Of a stretch of DNA of 50,664 nt, positions 25,683 to 36,120 are shown piece after piece. The stretch's first letter is position 1; each line of letters opens with the position of its first letter. The notes under the pieces are model-generated. The model worked only from the letters and a program-made list of their open reading frames with translations. It had not been told where the DNA came from and ran no database searches. The DNA comes from Gammaproteobacteria bacterium (GTDB taxonomy: Bacteria > Pseudomonadota > Gammaproteobacteria > Nitrosococcales > Methylophagaceae): positions 1 through 50,664 of the forward strand of contig JACUUH010000012.1 of assembly GCA_014859375.1 (NCBI GenBank). Direction: 5' to 3'. Both the position numbers and the translations under genes were made by a program.

Positions 25683-26837
25683 ATGGATCCCATTGTTATC
25701 ATAGGTACTGGTGTTGCTGGTTATACTCTGGCCAGAGAGTTTAGAAAGCTTAATACAGAGCAGGCTTTGATCATGATAACCAGTGATAGTGGTCATAACT
25801 ACCCGAAACCAATGCTATCGAATGCATTAACAAAAGGAAAAACAGCCGACCAAGTAGCTATGTCGGATGCTGGGAAAATGGCTGAAACGCTGTCAGCAAG
25901 CATTATGACAGAACAAACGGTTGTTAAAATTGATCGCCAAAATAGACTCATTTCTTTGGCTTCAGGCGAAGTAATTAAATATAACAAATTAGTGTTAGCG
26001 GTTGGTGCAGAGCCAGTACGTCTCAAGCTTGAAGGTGATGCTGCTGACGCTGCACTTTCAGTGAATAATTTGAATGATTACACCGCATTTAGAAGCAAAC
26101 TTGCAACAGCAAAACATGTTGCAATTATTGGTTCGGGCTTAATTGGATGTGAATTTGCAAATGACCTTGGCAATGTTGGTATTGCAGTTTCAGTCATAGG
26201 CCCAAGTGACGTGCCGATGAAGCCATTATTGCCACAACAAGTTGCTATCGAATTACAACAAGCATTAACCAATATTGGTGTAAAGTGGCATCTAGGCACT
26301 ACTGCAACAGCGATTAATTCTGTTAATGAGCAGTATGAAATACAACTTGAATCGGGCGATTCCGTTGTTGCCGATCTTGTGGTGTCGGCAGTCGGGTTAA
26401 AAGCAAATAGTGCATTAGCACAATCAGCAGATTTGGCTGTCAATAGAGGCATTGTTACGGACACATATCTGCAAACATCAGATCCTAACATTTATGCTAT
26501 TGGTGATTGTGCTGAAGTGTCTGGTTATCATTTAATGTATATTGCTCCCATACTGTTAGCAGCTAAAGCACTTGCACAAACATTAGTAGGAGCACCAACC
26601 TTGGTTAACTACCCCGCTATGCCTGTTGCAGTAAAAACACCCAGCTATCCATTGATTATCTGCCCGCCTCCAATACATGTCGACGGCTCATGGCAGTTTG
26701 AACATGACAAAATAGGTAGCGGTATAAAAGGTTTATTTTTTGATAAAAATGGTGTTTTGCTCGGGTTTGTATTAAGTGGCGATATGATTGGGCAAAAGCA
26801 AACCTACACTAAAATGTTACCCGATTTGTTGAGCTAA
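25683..26837 (+). CDS. NAD(P)H:rubredoxin reductase, FAD-dependent
   Basis: 384-residue two-dinucleotide-binding flavoprotein. FAD is bound by VIIGTGVAGYTLAREF at the N-terminus and TSDPNIYAIGDCAEVSG near 270; NAD(P)H is bound by VAIIGSGLIGCEFANDLGNVG at about 143-163. The C-terminal part resembles AlkT/rubredoxin reductases. Placed after rubrerythrin and rubredoxin it completes an NAD(P)H to rubredoxin to rubrerythrin peroxide-reducing chain. Specificity for NADH or NADPH was not judged. Confidence 0.88.
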   Translation: MDPIVIIGTGVAGYTLAREFRKLNTEQALIMITSDSGHNYPKPMLSNALTKGKTADQVAMSDAGKMAETLSASIMTEQTVVKIDRQNRLISLASGEVIKYNKLVLAVGAEPVRLKLEGDAADAALSVNNLNDYTAFRSKLATAKHVAIIGSGLIGCEFANDLGNVGIAVSVIGPSDVPMKPLLPQQVAIELQQALTNIGVKWHLGTTATAINSVNEQYEIQLESGDSVVADLVVSAVGLKANSALAQSADLAVNRGIVTDTYLQTSDPNIYAIGDCAEVSGYHLMYIAPILLAAKALAQTLVGAPTLVNYPAMPVAVKTPSYPLIICPPPIHVDGSWQFEHDKIGSGIKGLFFDKNGVLLGFVLSGDMIGQKQTYTKMLPDLLS

Positions 26838-26923
26838 ATACTGGTTTATAGATCAGTATAAATCTAGTAGAGTGAGTGGTTATTTATTATTTCATAAACA
26901 CTTAGCATTTACGGAAATATAAT

Positions 26924-28003
26924 TTGGTGCTTACACAACTCGTTATTTCCAATCTGAGGAATATAACGGAACTAAAATTTACCCCCTATTCTGGTATCAA
27001 TTTAATTATCGGTGATAATGGATCTGGTAAAACAACACTGCTGGAAGCAATCCATCTACTTGCTTTGGGCCGTTCTTTTCGTACACGCTCGTTAAAAAAC
27101 ATTGTTCAATTTAGTCAGCAACGCAGCCTTATTCTTGCAAAATTGCCTAATGATATTCCGATTGGAATTGAGTACTCCTTGTCTTCCGGATTGAAAATTC
27201 GATTGAATAGTGCACCTGTTACTAAATTATCTGAACTTGTGGCACACCTTCCTTTGCAATTCATCCCCGCTAACTGCCACCAAATATTTGAGCAGGGTCC
27301 ACGTTATCGCCGTCAACTTCTTGATTGGGGTGTGTTTCACGTGGAACAGCAGTTTAATTATCACTGGCAATCGTATAAAAAAATAATACAACAACGCAAT
27401 TCTGCTTTGCGGCAACGAAAGAATAATGATGAGATTACATTATGGGACCAGCAATGCGTATTACATGGTGAAACAATTACTAACTATCGTATCAACTATT
27501 TAGAGCGGTTATTAGAAGAGTTTATAAATGTATTTACTAGCTTATGCCCAGAACTAAAAGGTTCAGAGTTTATAATTAAGTATAAAAATGGCTGGGTGAA
27601 AGGTTCATCACTTCAACAGGCATTGCTCGATAGTTTAGAACGTGACAAACAATTGTTGTATACAAAGTCTGGCAGTCATGCTGCTGACTGGATAATAAAA
27701 ATAAATGATGGTGATCCTGCTGAAATCTTATCAAGAGGACAGCAAAAACTGTATTTTATAGCGCTATCTTTGGCGCAAACAAATATTGCTAACAAAGCAA
27801 ATGGTTCAAAAAAAAGCGGGTCACTATTGATTATTGACGATCTTAGTTCTGAACTTGATATCGATCATCAACTGCTGGTGCTACAAGCGTTATCTCGTAC
27901 GCCTGCACAATGCTTTATAACAACAACAGATTACTCGTTGTCTGAGCGATTAAAAGACATAGATCATAGAATGTTTCACGTGAAACATGGGCGGTTAGTC
28001 TAG
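26924..28003 (+). CDS. recF: DNA repair protein RecF
   Basis: SMC-like ATPase, 359 residues, that loads RecA at gaps. Walker A is GDNGSGKTTLLEAIHLL (about 30-46), the ABC signature is LSRGQQKLYFIALSLAQ, and Walker B is LLIIDDLSSELD. TTG 26924 is in-frame with GTG 26927 next to it; GGA at 26913-26915 fits the TTG. Two parS motifs lie inside the gene, both encoding Phe-His-Val. Upstream is the rubredoxin reductase gene, not the usual dnaA-dnaN; gyrB follows. Confidence 0.96.
   Translation: MVLTQLVISNLRNITELKFTPYSGINLIIGDNGSGKTTLLEAIHLLALGRSFRTRSLKNIVQFSQQRSLILAKLPNDIPIGIEYSLSSGLKIRLNSAPVTKLSELVAHLPLQFIPANCHQIFEQGPRYRRQLLDWGVFHVEQQFNYHWQSYKKIIQQRNSALRQRKNNDEITLWDQQCVLHGETITNYRINYLERLLEEFINVFTSLCPELKGSEFIIKYKNGWVKGSSLQQALLDSLERDKQLLYTKSGSHAADWIIKINDGDPAEILSRGQQKLYFIALSLAQTNIANKANGSKKSGSLLIIDDLSSELDIDHQLLVLQALSRTPAQCFITTTDYSLSERLKDIDHRMFHVKHGRLV
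27333..27348. promoter_or_regulatory. Putative parS site (ParB binding) in recF
   Basis: TGTTTCACGTGGAACA matches the chromosomal parS consensus TGTTNCACGTGNAACA, with one asymmetric arm position. It lies inside the recF reading frame at GTG TTT CAC GTG GAA CAG. A ParB dimer would be expected to nucleate here for origin segregation. No parAB genes are in the window. Confidence 0.75.
27972..27987. promoter_or_regulatory. Putative parS site, perfect palindrome, in recF 3' end
   Basis: TGTTTCACGTGAAACA is a perfect 16-bp palindrome and an exact parS consensus; the flanking A and T extend it to 18 bp (27971-27988). It is placed 639 bp from the first site and within the last codons of recF (Met-Phe-His-Val-Lys-His). 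Confidence 0.85.
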
Positions 28004-28004
28004 C

Positions 28005-28093
28005 GGCTGTTTTTCCGCCCTACGGCGTTGCAAATGACTTATGTAGAATAACTACATTGCATCATTTCCGCCTTGTTCGACCCAAAAACAGCC
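28005..28093. repeat. 89-bp imperfect inverted repeat between recF and gyrB
   Basis: The ends GGCTGTTTTT (from about 28005) and AAAAACAGCC (to 28093) are inverted, and the centre has TGTAG (28042-28046) and CTACA (28052-28056) around AATAA. Between them the arms match only partly: TTGCAAATGACTTATGTAG on the left against a similar stretch read from the other strand. The whole could form a long cruciform or RNA hairpin. It may be a miniature repeat element or a remnant; no coding sequence or T-tract is associated. Confidence 0.65.
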
Positions 28094-28226
28094 ACCAGCA
28101 GTGGTGGCGATGAAAGATCAACAGACCCTGGTAGATTGATCCGAAAGTGCTATGGCGCTATCAACTGACTAGTATAAAGAGTAAAATAGTTTCTTTATGC
28201 AAATCATCCTGTTATTTAATGGATAA

Positions 28227-30647
<2,421 letters not shown>

Positions 30648-30673
30648 TTGCAAGTGGAATTATTCCAAGTTAC

Positions 30674-30710
30674 AAAGGTCATAAGTTTTGAAAATTATGG
30701 CCTTTGTTTT
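30674..30710 (+). terminator. Probable intrinsic terminator of gyrB
   Basis: Arms AAAGGTCATAA (30674-30684) and TTATGGCCTTT (30695-30705) pair fully in the plus-strand RNA with one G-U wobble, followed by GTTTTTATTT. Confidence 0.75.
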
Positions 30711-30738
30711 TATTTATTAAAGAGTATGGAGATTACAA

Positions 30739-31290
30739 ATGAATAATGCGAGATATGATCGTGTTCAGATCATCTTACATTGGCTGATAGCCTTAATGAT
30801 CTTTGCAATGATCGGTCTTGGGCTGTTTATGGTCGAGTTGCCAAAGCAGTCAGAGCTTCCACCTGGTGTTGAAAGTGTGCGAGCTTTCTATTTTCTTCTA
30901 CATAAATCGATTGGGCTAACCTTAGCTGGATTGATTATATTGCGTTTGATTTGGCGTTTAACGCATAAAGCCCCTGCACTACCAGATACTGTACCAAAAT
31001 GGCAGCAGAAGGCTGCTGGAGCCGTTCATACATTATTTTATATGGTAATGGTGGCAATGCCTTTAACGGGCTATTTGCAGTCGATGTATAGCGAATATGA
31101 CACCAAGTTTTGGGGGATTGTGCTACCGCGACTTGCAGTGGCTGATGACAGCATGAGAGAGTTGTTCACGGCGGCACATGCGTTTTTTGCGTTTTGCTTG
31201 ATTGGCTTAATAATTATACATATAGGTGCTGTAATTAAGCATAGTATAGCTGGAACGGGTGTTTCAGAACGAATGTCCTTAAGAAAGTAA
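30739..31290 (+). CDS. Cytochrome b561
   Basis: 183-residue four-helix di-haem b membrane protein of the bacterial cytochrome b561 (CybB) family. Haem ligand candidates are H14 in ILHWLIAL, H55 in LLHKSIGLT, and histidines of AAHAFFAF and IIHIGAVIKH in the last helix. It moves electrons within the membrane, possibly from quinol to oxygen-reactive species as proposed for E. coli CybB. It is monocistronic, between the gyrB terminator and a bidirectional terminator shared with the NDH-2 gene. Confidence 0.92.
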   Translation: MNNARYDRVQIILHWLIALMIFAMIGLGLFMVELPKQSELPPGVESVRAFYFLLHKSIGLTLAGLIILRLIWRLTHKAPALPDTVPKWQQKAAGAVHTLFYMVMVAMPLTGYLQSMYSEYDTKFWGIVLPRLAVADDSMRELFTAAHAFFAFCLIGLIIIHIGAVIKHSIAGTGVSERMSLRK

Positions 31291-31305
31291 TTCACTAGTT
31301 TGTAT

Positions 31306-31335
31306 AAAAAAGCCCGTAAAATACGGGCTTTTTTT
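31306..31335. terminator. Bidirectional terminator
   Basis: Arms AGCCCGTA (31311-31318) and TACGGGCT (31322-31329) with a 3-base loop, A-run upstream and T-run downstream (to 31335), so it works for the cytochrome b561 gene on the plus strand and the NDH-2 gene on the minus strand. Confidence 0.93.
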
Positions 31336-31371
31336 ATTTTTACGAGAGTGTGGTTTCGCCGAATATCCCAA

Positions 31372-32697
31372 TTAGTGAAGTTTGATTTTAGGGTGCACGC
31401 TTCTACGAAATAAGTGAGATAGCGATAGCATGCCGACCCGGAATAAGCCAAATAATGCCACTTGATGCATTTTATAAAGTGACAGATACATAATCCTCGC
31501 CATAAACCCTTCTATCATCAAGCTACCTTTACTGAGATTACCCATCATATTACCAACAGTGCTATAGCGGCCAAGCGATACCAGTGAGCCATAGTCATGA
31601 TAATGATATTCTGGTAACTCTGTTTTGCCTGCAAGTCTTAATGTGATGGACTTGAACACATGAGAAGCCATTTGATGGGCTGCCTGCGCCCGTGGAGGCA
31701 CGTTTTGATCTTGCCCTATCCATTTGCAGGCGGCGCAATCACCGATAGCATAAATAGCATCATCAAGCGTCGTTTGTAGTGTTTGGTGAACAACTAATTG
31801 ATTCATCCAGTTGGTTTCAAGGCCTGCAATATTTTTTAGGAAGTCAGGCGCTTTAATGCCTGCAGCCCAAACTTTGATTGCGGCAGGGATAACTTTGCCA
31901 CTTTCTGTTCTGATTTCAGAATCAGTAACTTCAACGACACGTTCATTTGTAAGAACAGAAACCCCTAATTTTGCCAATTCAGTTTCTGTCGCTGCTGATA
32001 AGTTTTCAGGTAGACCAGGTAAAACACGAGATGCCGCTTCGATGATGCTGATTTTAACGTCAGTCGGCTTGATTTCATCAAGACCATATGCCATTAACAG
32101 ATGTGAAACTTCGTGTAATTGAGCACTCAATTCAACACCTGTAGCACCCGCACCAACAATAGCAATATCAAGCTGACCTTTATCAAGAGGTTTGCCTTGG
32201 GTATGTGCGCGCAAATAGCTTTCTAATAATTGCGATTGGAAGTTTTCGGCTTGTGAAGTGGTATCTAAAAATAAACAATGTTGTTCGACTCCTTTGATGC
32301 CAAAATCATGGCTGACACTGCCAATAGCGATGACCAAATAATCATAATCAAATTTACGACGAGGAATAATTTCTTCACCAGCATCATTATAAGTTGGTGC
32401 TACCGTGATGCATTTATTGTCACGATCCAGTCCATCCATTTTACCTAGACGAAAACGAAAGCCGCTACATAGTGCTTGACTAAGATATTCGATTTCATCT
32501 TCATGTGAATCAAGGGTGCCTGCCGCAACTTCATGAAGTAGTGGTTTCCAGATATGGGTGTGAGAACTATCAACAAGAGTGATCGATGCTTTGCCTTTTT
32601 TACCGAGTTTTTTACCTAACTTAGTAACGAGTTCTAAGCCGCCTGCACCGCCTCCGACGACTACAATGTTAGGTATGTGATCTTCCGTTTTAGTCAT
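31372..32697 (-). CDS. ndh: Type II NADH dehydrogenase (NDH-2)
   Basis: FAD-dependent, non-proton-pumping NADH:quinone oxidoreductase, 441 residues. The N-terminal FAD motif is IVVVGGGAGGLELVTKLGKKLG and the NADH motif is IAIVGAGATGVELSAQLHEV. AIYAIGDCAACKW and PPRAQAAHQMASHV (quinone-side) complete the family pattern; the C-terminal end is amphipathic and hydrophobic for membrane binding. It stands alone on the minus strand with its own promoter region in the 138-bp gap facing the flavoprotein gene. Confidence 0.93.
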   Translation of the reverse strand: MTKTEDHIPNIVVVGGGAGGLELVTKLGKKLGKKGKASITLVDSSHTHIWKPLLHEVAAGTLDSHEDEIEYLSQALCSGFRFRLGKMDGLDRDNKCITVAPTYNDAGEEIIPRRKFDYDYLVIAIGSVSHDFGIKGVEQHCLFLDTTSQAENFQSQLLESYLRAHTQGKPLDKGQLDIAIVGAGATGVELSAQLHEVSHLLMAYGLDEIKPTDVKISIIEAASRVLPGLPENLSAATETELAKLGVSVLTNERVVEVTDSEIRTESGKVIPAAIKVWAAGIKAPDFLKNIAGLETNWMNQLVVHQTLQTTLDDAIYAIGDCAACKWIGQDQNVPPRAQAAHQMASHVFKSITLRLAGKTELPEYHYHDYGSLVSLGRYSTVGNMMGNLSKGSLMIEGFMARIMYLSLYKMHQVALFGLFRVGMLSLSHLFRRSVHPKIKLH

Positions 32698-32835
32698 TGT
32701 GATTAAGCTCCGGTAAACGTGTAATTAGTGAGGTAATTCTATCGTATAACCCTTTATGAAAACTATCTTAATTTTTACTCAAGAGTGATAGTCTGGCAGA
32801 ATTTATTAATTAGATAGATGAATTAGGGTTTTTAA

Positions 32836-33381
32836 ATGCAAGCACGACCAGAAAAACCTAGGTTGGCGTGGGCGGTGACAGGCTCAGGACATTACCTAGA
32901 AGAATGTATAGAAATCATTCGTGGTTTAGATGATGTTGACTTGTTTTATAGTCAGGCTGGCGAAGAAGTAATAAGGATGTACGGTCATGATCCTAAAGCG
33001 ATAACATCGGGTAGAGTGTATCGTGATCGGGCGGCCAGCTCTCCTCCTGTTGGCCTGTTTTATCGTGGTGATTATCACACTTTGGTTGTGGCTCCTGCCA
33101 CCTCCAACACAGTAGCCAAGATGGTATTAGGTTTATCCGATACCCTCGTTACTAATGTCTATGCTCAAGCAGGAAAATGTCGGATCCCAAGTATAGTGTT
33201 AGCGTGTGATACCGAGCCTGAAATGGATACACCTGCTCCAGATCGTATTGTTAAAGTCTGGCCGAGAGAAATAGATTTAGCGCATACTCATAAATTACGA
33301 TCCCATGAAGCAACGACCGTGGTTGAAAACCCAGGCAAATTATTAGCCGCATTGCGCACACGTCTAGCAGAAGTAAGCTAG
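32836..33381 (+). CDS. Flavoprotein, dihydromethanopterin reductase-like (DmrX/AfpA)
   Basis: 181-residue protein of the flavoprotein/decarboxylase-like (HFCD) fold. WAVTGSGHYLEECIEII near the N-terminus and VVAPATSNTVAKMVLGLSDTLVTN (residues about 84-107) are the nucleotide-binding segments. It lacks the mevalonate-like or coenzyme A motifs of Dfp. In archaea and methylotrophs relatives reduce dihydromethanopterin to H4MPT or act as archaeoflavoprotein AfpA. As first gene of a cofactor block it is a strong candidate for the last reduction in H4MPT formation, but this remains inference. Confidence 0.8.
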   Translation: MQARPEKPRLAWAVTGSGHYLEECIEIIRGLDDVDLFYSQAGEEVIRMYGHDPKAITSGRVYRDRAASSPPVGLFYRGDYHTLVVAPATSNTVAKMVLGLSDTLVTNVYAQAGKCRIPSIVLACDTEPEMDTPAPDRIVKVWPREIDLAHTHKLRSHEATTVVENPGKLLAALRTRLAEVS

Positions 33382-33386
33382 CTAAA

Positions 33387-34796
33387 ATGGCAAATAAAGT
33401 CTTATTTCTCACGGGTAAGCTAGCCGAGCCGAGCTTACATAAGGTGTTGAAACAAATGACAACATTGCCTTTTGATTATCGTGTTCATCAGCTAGGCCTT
33501 TCGGTTGCTGCGTTGATGACAGATAAAATGATTGCGCGGCGGCTAACACCAGAAATAATTGCTGATAGCGATCAAATTATTGTGCCAGGTCGTTGCCGAG
33601 GCGATTTGGACGCCTTAAGTAAACAGCTTGGAGTACCAGTGATTCGCGGCCCAGATGAAGTAAAAGATTTACCGATCTATTTTGGTCAAGCACGTAAAGC
33701 CAGCGATTTAAGTCGTTACGACGTTAATATCTTTGCTGAAATAGTTGATGCACCCGAACGTGATATTGCTGGCATTTTAGATAGGGCAAATTACTATAGA
33801 CAATCAGGTGCAGATGTAATCGATATTGGTTGCCTGCCAGAACAAGTGTTTCCTCATCTTGAAGATGCAATTGTTGCATTGCATGAATCGGGCTTTAAAG
33901 TCAGTGTCGATTCTTTGGAGCAAGCTGATTTGAAGCGTGCTGGTAAAGCTGGTGCTGACTATTTATTAAGTTTGACTGAAAAGACCTACCAATTAGCAGA
34001 AGAAACAGATGCTGTTGCCATTTTAGTACCTGCTGAAATGGGCTCATTAGCCTCGCTCGAACGAGCGATGGAATTAATGGATAAAATAAATCGACCATGG
34101 ATTGCCGATCCAATTTTAGATCCAATCCATTTTGGTTTAACGAACTCTATTGTTCGATACCATGAATTACGCCAAAAATATCCTGATGCCGCGATCATGA
34201 TGGGTGTGGGAAATCTGACAGAATTAACAGATGCAGACACCAGCGGCATTAATGCGATTTTATTCGGAATAATTTCTGAACTTAATATAAACAACGTGCT
34301 TGCAACCGAAGTGAGTCCTCACGCACGAAGAGCAATAACCGAAGCAAATGTAGCACGAAGAATGATGTATGCTGCACGTGAAGACAGTGCTTTACCACGA
34401 GATTTCAGTGCTGATTTGTTGGTGGCACATGAGCGTAGACCGTTTCCTGATAGTGCCGAAGATATCGCGGCATTAGCTGAGAATATCAAAGATCCTAACT
34501 TTCGCATTAAAGTTGCAGAGCAAGGTATCTTTATGTTCAATCGTGACGGTTTGATGCAAGAAAGTGATCCTTTTGCATTTTATCCACAACTTAAATTGGA
34601 CGGTGATACCGGTCATGCTTTTTATTTAGGGGCGGAATTGGCGCGAGCACACATTGCCTGGCAATTGGGTAAACGCTATATCCAGGATCAAGAACTCAAG
34701 TGGGGTTGTGCAGTGGATTCAGAGCCAGAAGATCTGACCCAGCAAACCGCTGAGGGCACAACACTAACAACAGGGAGAAAATGTGGCACGGCTTGA
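33387..34796 (+). CDS. Dihydropteroate synthase-like protein of H4MPT biosynthesis (DUF6513)
   Basis: 469 residues. An N-terminal part of about 100 residues (DUF6513-like, VLFLTGKLAEPSLHKVLKQM) is followed by a pterin-binding TIM barrel: ADVIDIGCLPEQV, VSVDSL and IMMGVGNLTEL line up with DHPS strands. This is not FolP, since the usual pABA loops are not evident. It probably joins the pterin precursor with the ribofuranosylaniline phosphate, the H4MPT counterpart of folate synthesis; this is inference from family and context. It lies 5 bp after the flavoprotein gene and overlaps the next gene by 14 bp. Confidence 0.8.
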   Translation: MANKVLFLTGKLAEPSLHKVLKQMTTLPFDYRVHQLGLSVAALMTDKMIARRLTPEIIADSDQIIVPGRCRGDLDALSKQLGVPVIRGPDEVKDLPIYFGQARKASDLSRYDVNIFAEIVDAPERDIAGILDRANYYRQSGADVIDIGCLPEQVFPHLEDAIVALHESGFKVSVDSLEQADLKRAGKAGADYLLSLTEKTYQLAEETDAVAILVPAEMGSLASLERAMELMDKINRPWIADPILDPIHFGLTNSIVRYHELRQKYPDAAIMMGVGNLTELTDADTSGINAILFGIISELNINNVLATEVSPHARRAITEANVARRMMYAAREDSALPRDFSADLLVAHERRPFPDSAEDIAALAENIKDPNFRIKVAEQGIFMFNRDGLMQESDPFAFYPQLKLDGDTGHAFYLGAELARAHIAWQLGKRYIQDQELKWGCAVDSEPEDLTQQTAEGTTLTTGRKCGTA

Positions 34797-35367
34797 AAGT
34801 AAAATTCATGAAGTTATTGTGACGACATTATCGGATGATGGTAAGCCTCATTCTGCGCCGATGGGTATTTCAGAAGTAAATGCTAACTTCGTTATTAAGC
34901 CATTTAAACCATCATCCACCTACGAAAATTTAAAGCGCCATCGACAATGTACTATCAACTATACCGATGATGTACGTATCTTTGCAGGATCACTAACTGG
35001 ACGACGTGACTGGCCCACCCTACCCTGCCAACAAATTCAAGGTTTCTATCTGCAACAGGCTTTAGCTCATACTGAATTAGAGATAACATCTTTTGATGAC
35101 GATGATCCTCGGGCCTGTTTTTATGGCCGTGTTATTTGTGATGTTAATCATCGACCCTTTAGAGGGTTTAATCGCGCCCAAAGTGCCGTGATTGATGCCG
35201 CTGTCTTGGTCAGTCGCTTGCAAATGTTGCCAACAGAAAAAATTCAGCAGGAAATTGCGTATTTAATGATAGCAATTGAAAAAACGGCTGGCCCGCGAGA
35301 ACGTGAAGCATGGGGCTGGTTAATGAATAAAATTGATGAAGCAGGAATTGATCAAACGCATGACTAA
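34783..35367 (+). CDS. DUF447 family protein (H4MPT cluster)
   Basis: 194 residues with an N-terminal flavin-reductase-like split barrel: VTTLSDDGKPHSAPMGI resembles FMN-binding barrels, and CTINYTDDVRIFAGSLTGR continues it. The rest is helical. DUF447 proteins are found with methanopterin genes in methanogens and methylotrophs; their reaction is not known. The GTG start overlaps the end of the preceding gene by 14 bp, with GGGAG upstream, and its stop overlaps mfnB, so it is part of a tightly coupled operon. Confidence 0.8.
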   Translation: MARLESKIHEVIVTTLSDDGKPHSAPMGISEVNANFVIKPFKPSSTYENLKRHRQCTINYTDDVRIFAGSLTGRRDWPTLPCQQIQGFYLQQALAHTELEITSFDDDDPRACFYGRVICDVNHRPFRGFNRAQSAVIDAAVLVSRLQMLPTEKIQQEIAYLMIAIEKTAGPREREAWGWLMNKIDEAGIDQTHD

Positions 35368-36049
35368 ATGGCTTGCCAGTATAAAGTCTCTAAATGAAGC
35401 AAAACAATTAGAGTCTATGTTCCCTGATATTTTAGATATGAAGGATCCTTCAAGAGGGGCGTTGGGTGCTTTGACGGTAACAGAAGTTGCAGAGATTGTT
35501 AGATTTGTAGCAAAACGTTGTCAAACCAGTGCCACCATTGGCGACTTAGCCATGGAGGTGAATGTAATAAAGCCAGCGATAATAGAGATGGCGAGTAGTG
35601 GTGTGGATTTTGTCAAAATCGGCCTGTTTCCCGATTCTAATTTGCAGCATTGTCTTGTAGGTTTAGCCGATACACTTCATAAACTAAAAACACCTGTTAT
35701 TGCCGTATTATTTGCTGATAAACCAGTAGCTAAAGCACTATGGCCTATTCTGAAAACAGTTGGTTTTCATGGGGTGATGGTTGATACCGCGCTTAAAAAT
35801 GGACAGCATTTATTAGATCACTGGGATCGCTTGAAGTTGCAAACGTTTGTTGCTTCGATACAAGAGCAAGGTTTGTTATGTGGCTTAGCGGGGGCATTAC
35901 GCTATGAGGATATTGCTACGCTCAAGCCATTAGGCGCAGACTATCTTGGTTTTAGAAGCGCATTGTGTCAGGCCAGACTTAGAACGGCTCAGATAGAATT
36001 AAATCGGGTCGAAACGATTAGCAAAGCCATTCACTCATTGCCAGATTAA
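35360..36049 (+). CDS. mfnB: (5-formylfuran-3-yl)methyl phosphate synthase MfnB
   Basis: DUF556 family, 229 residues. MfnB condenses two glyceraldehyde 3-phosphate molecules into the furan phosphate precursor of methanofuran. The conserved DMKDPSRGALGAL carries the Schiff-base Lys; FVKIGLF and the C-terminal LGADYLGFRSALC are the other barrel motifs. ATG 35360, which overlaps the DUF447 stop, is preferred to the TTG/ATG at 35333-35336, because MTKWLASIKSLNEA fits the family start. It supplies the furan of methylofuran, on which FhcABCD in this same window acts. Confidence 0.9.
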   Translation: MTKWLASIKSLNEAKQLESMFPDILDMKDPSRGALGALTVTEVAEIVRFVAKRCQTSATIGDLAMEVNVIKPAIIEMASSGVDFVKIGLFPDSNLQHCLVGLADTLHKLKTPVIAVLFADKPVAKALWPILKTVGFHGVMVDTALKNGQHLLDHWDRLKLQTFVASIQEQGLLCGLAGALRYEDIATLKPLGADYLGFRSALCQARLRTAQIELNRVETISKAIHSLPD

Positions 36050-36078
36050 CACTATTTTTGCAGATCATGAAAAATGAG

Positions 36079-36108
36079 TGCATCCGATCCGAATCAGGAT
36101 CAGATGCA
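36079..36108 (-). terminator. Probable terminator of metE
   Basis: Arms TGCATCCGATCC (36079-36090) and GGATCAGATGCA (36097-36108) pair over 12 positions with a 6-base loop; in minus-strand RNA the single mismatch becomes a U-G wobble, and CTCATTTTTC follows on that strand, which supports termination of metE. Confidence 0.65.
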
Positions 36109-36120
36109 GTCATCTACCCG

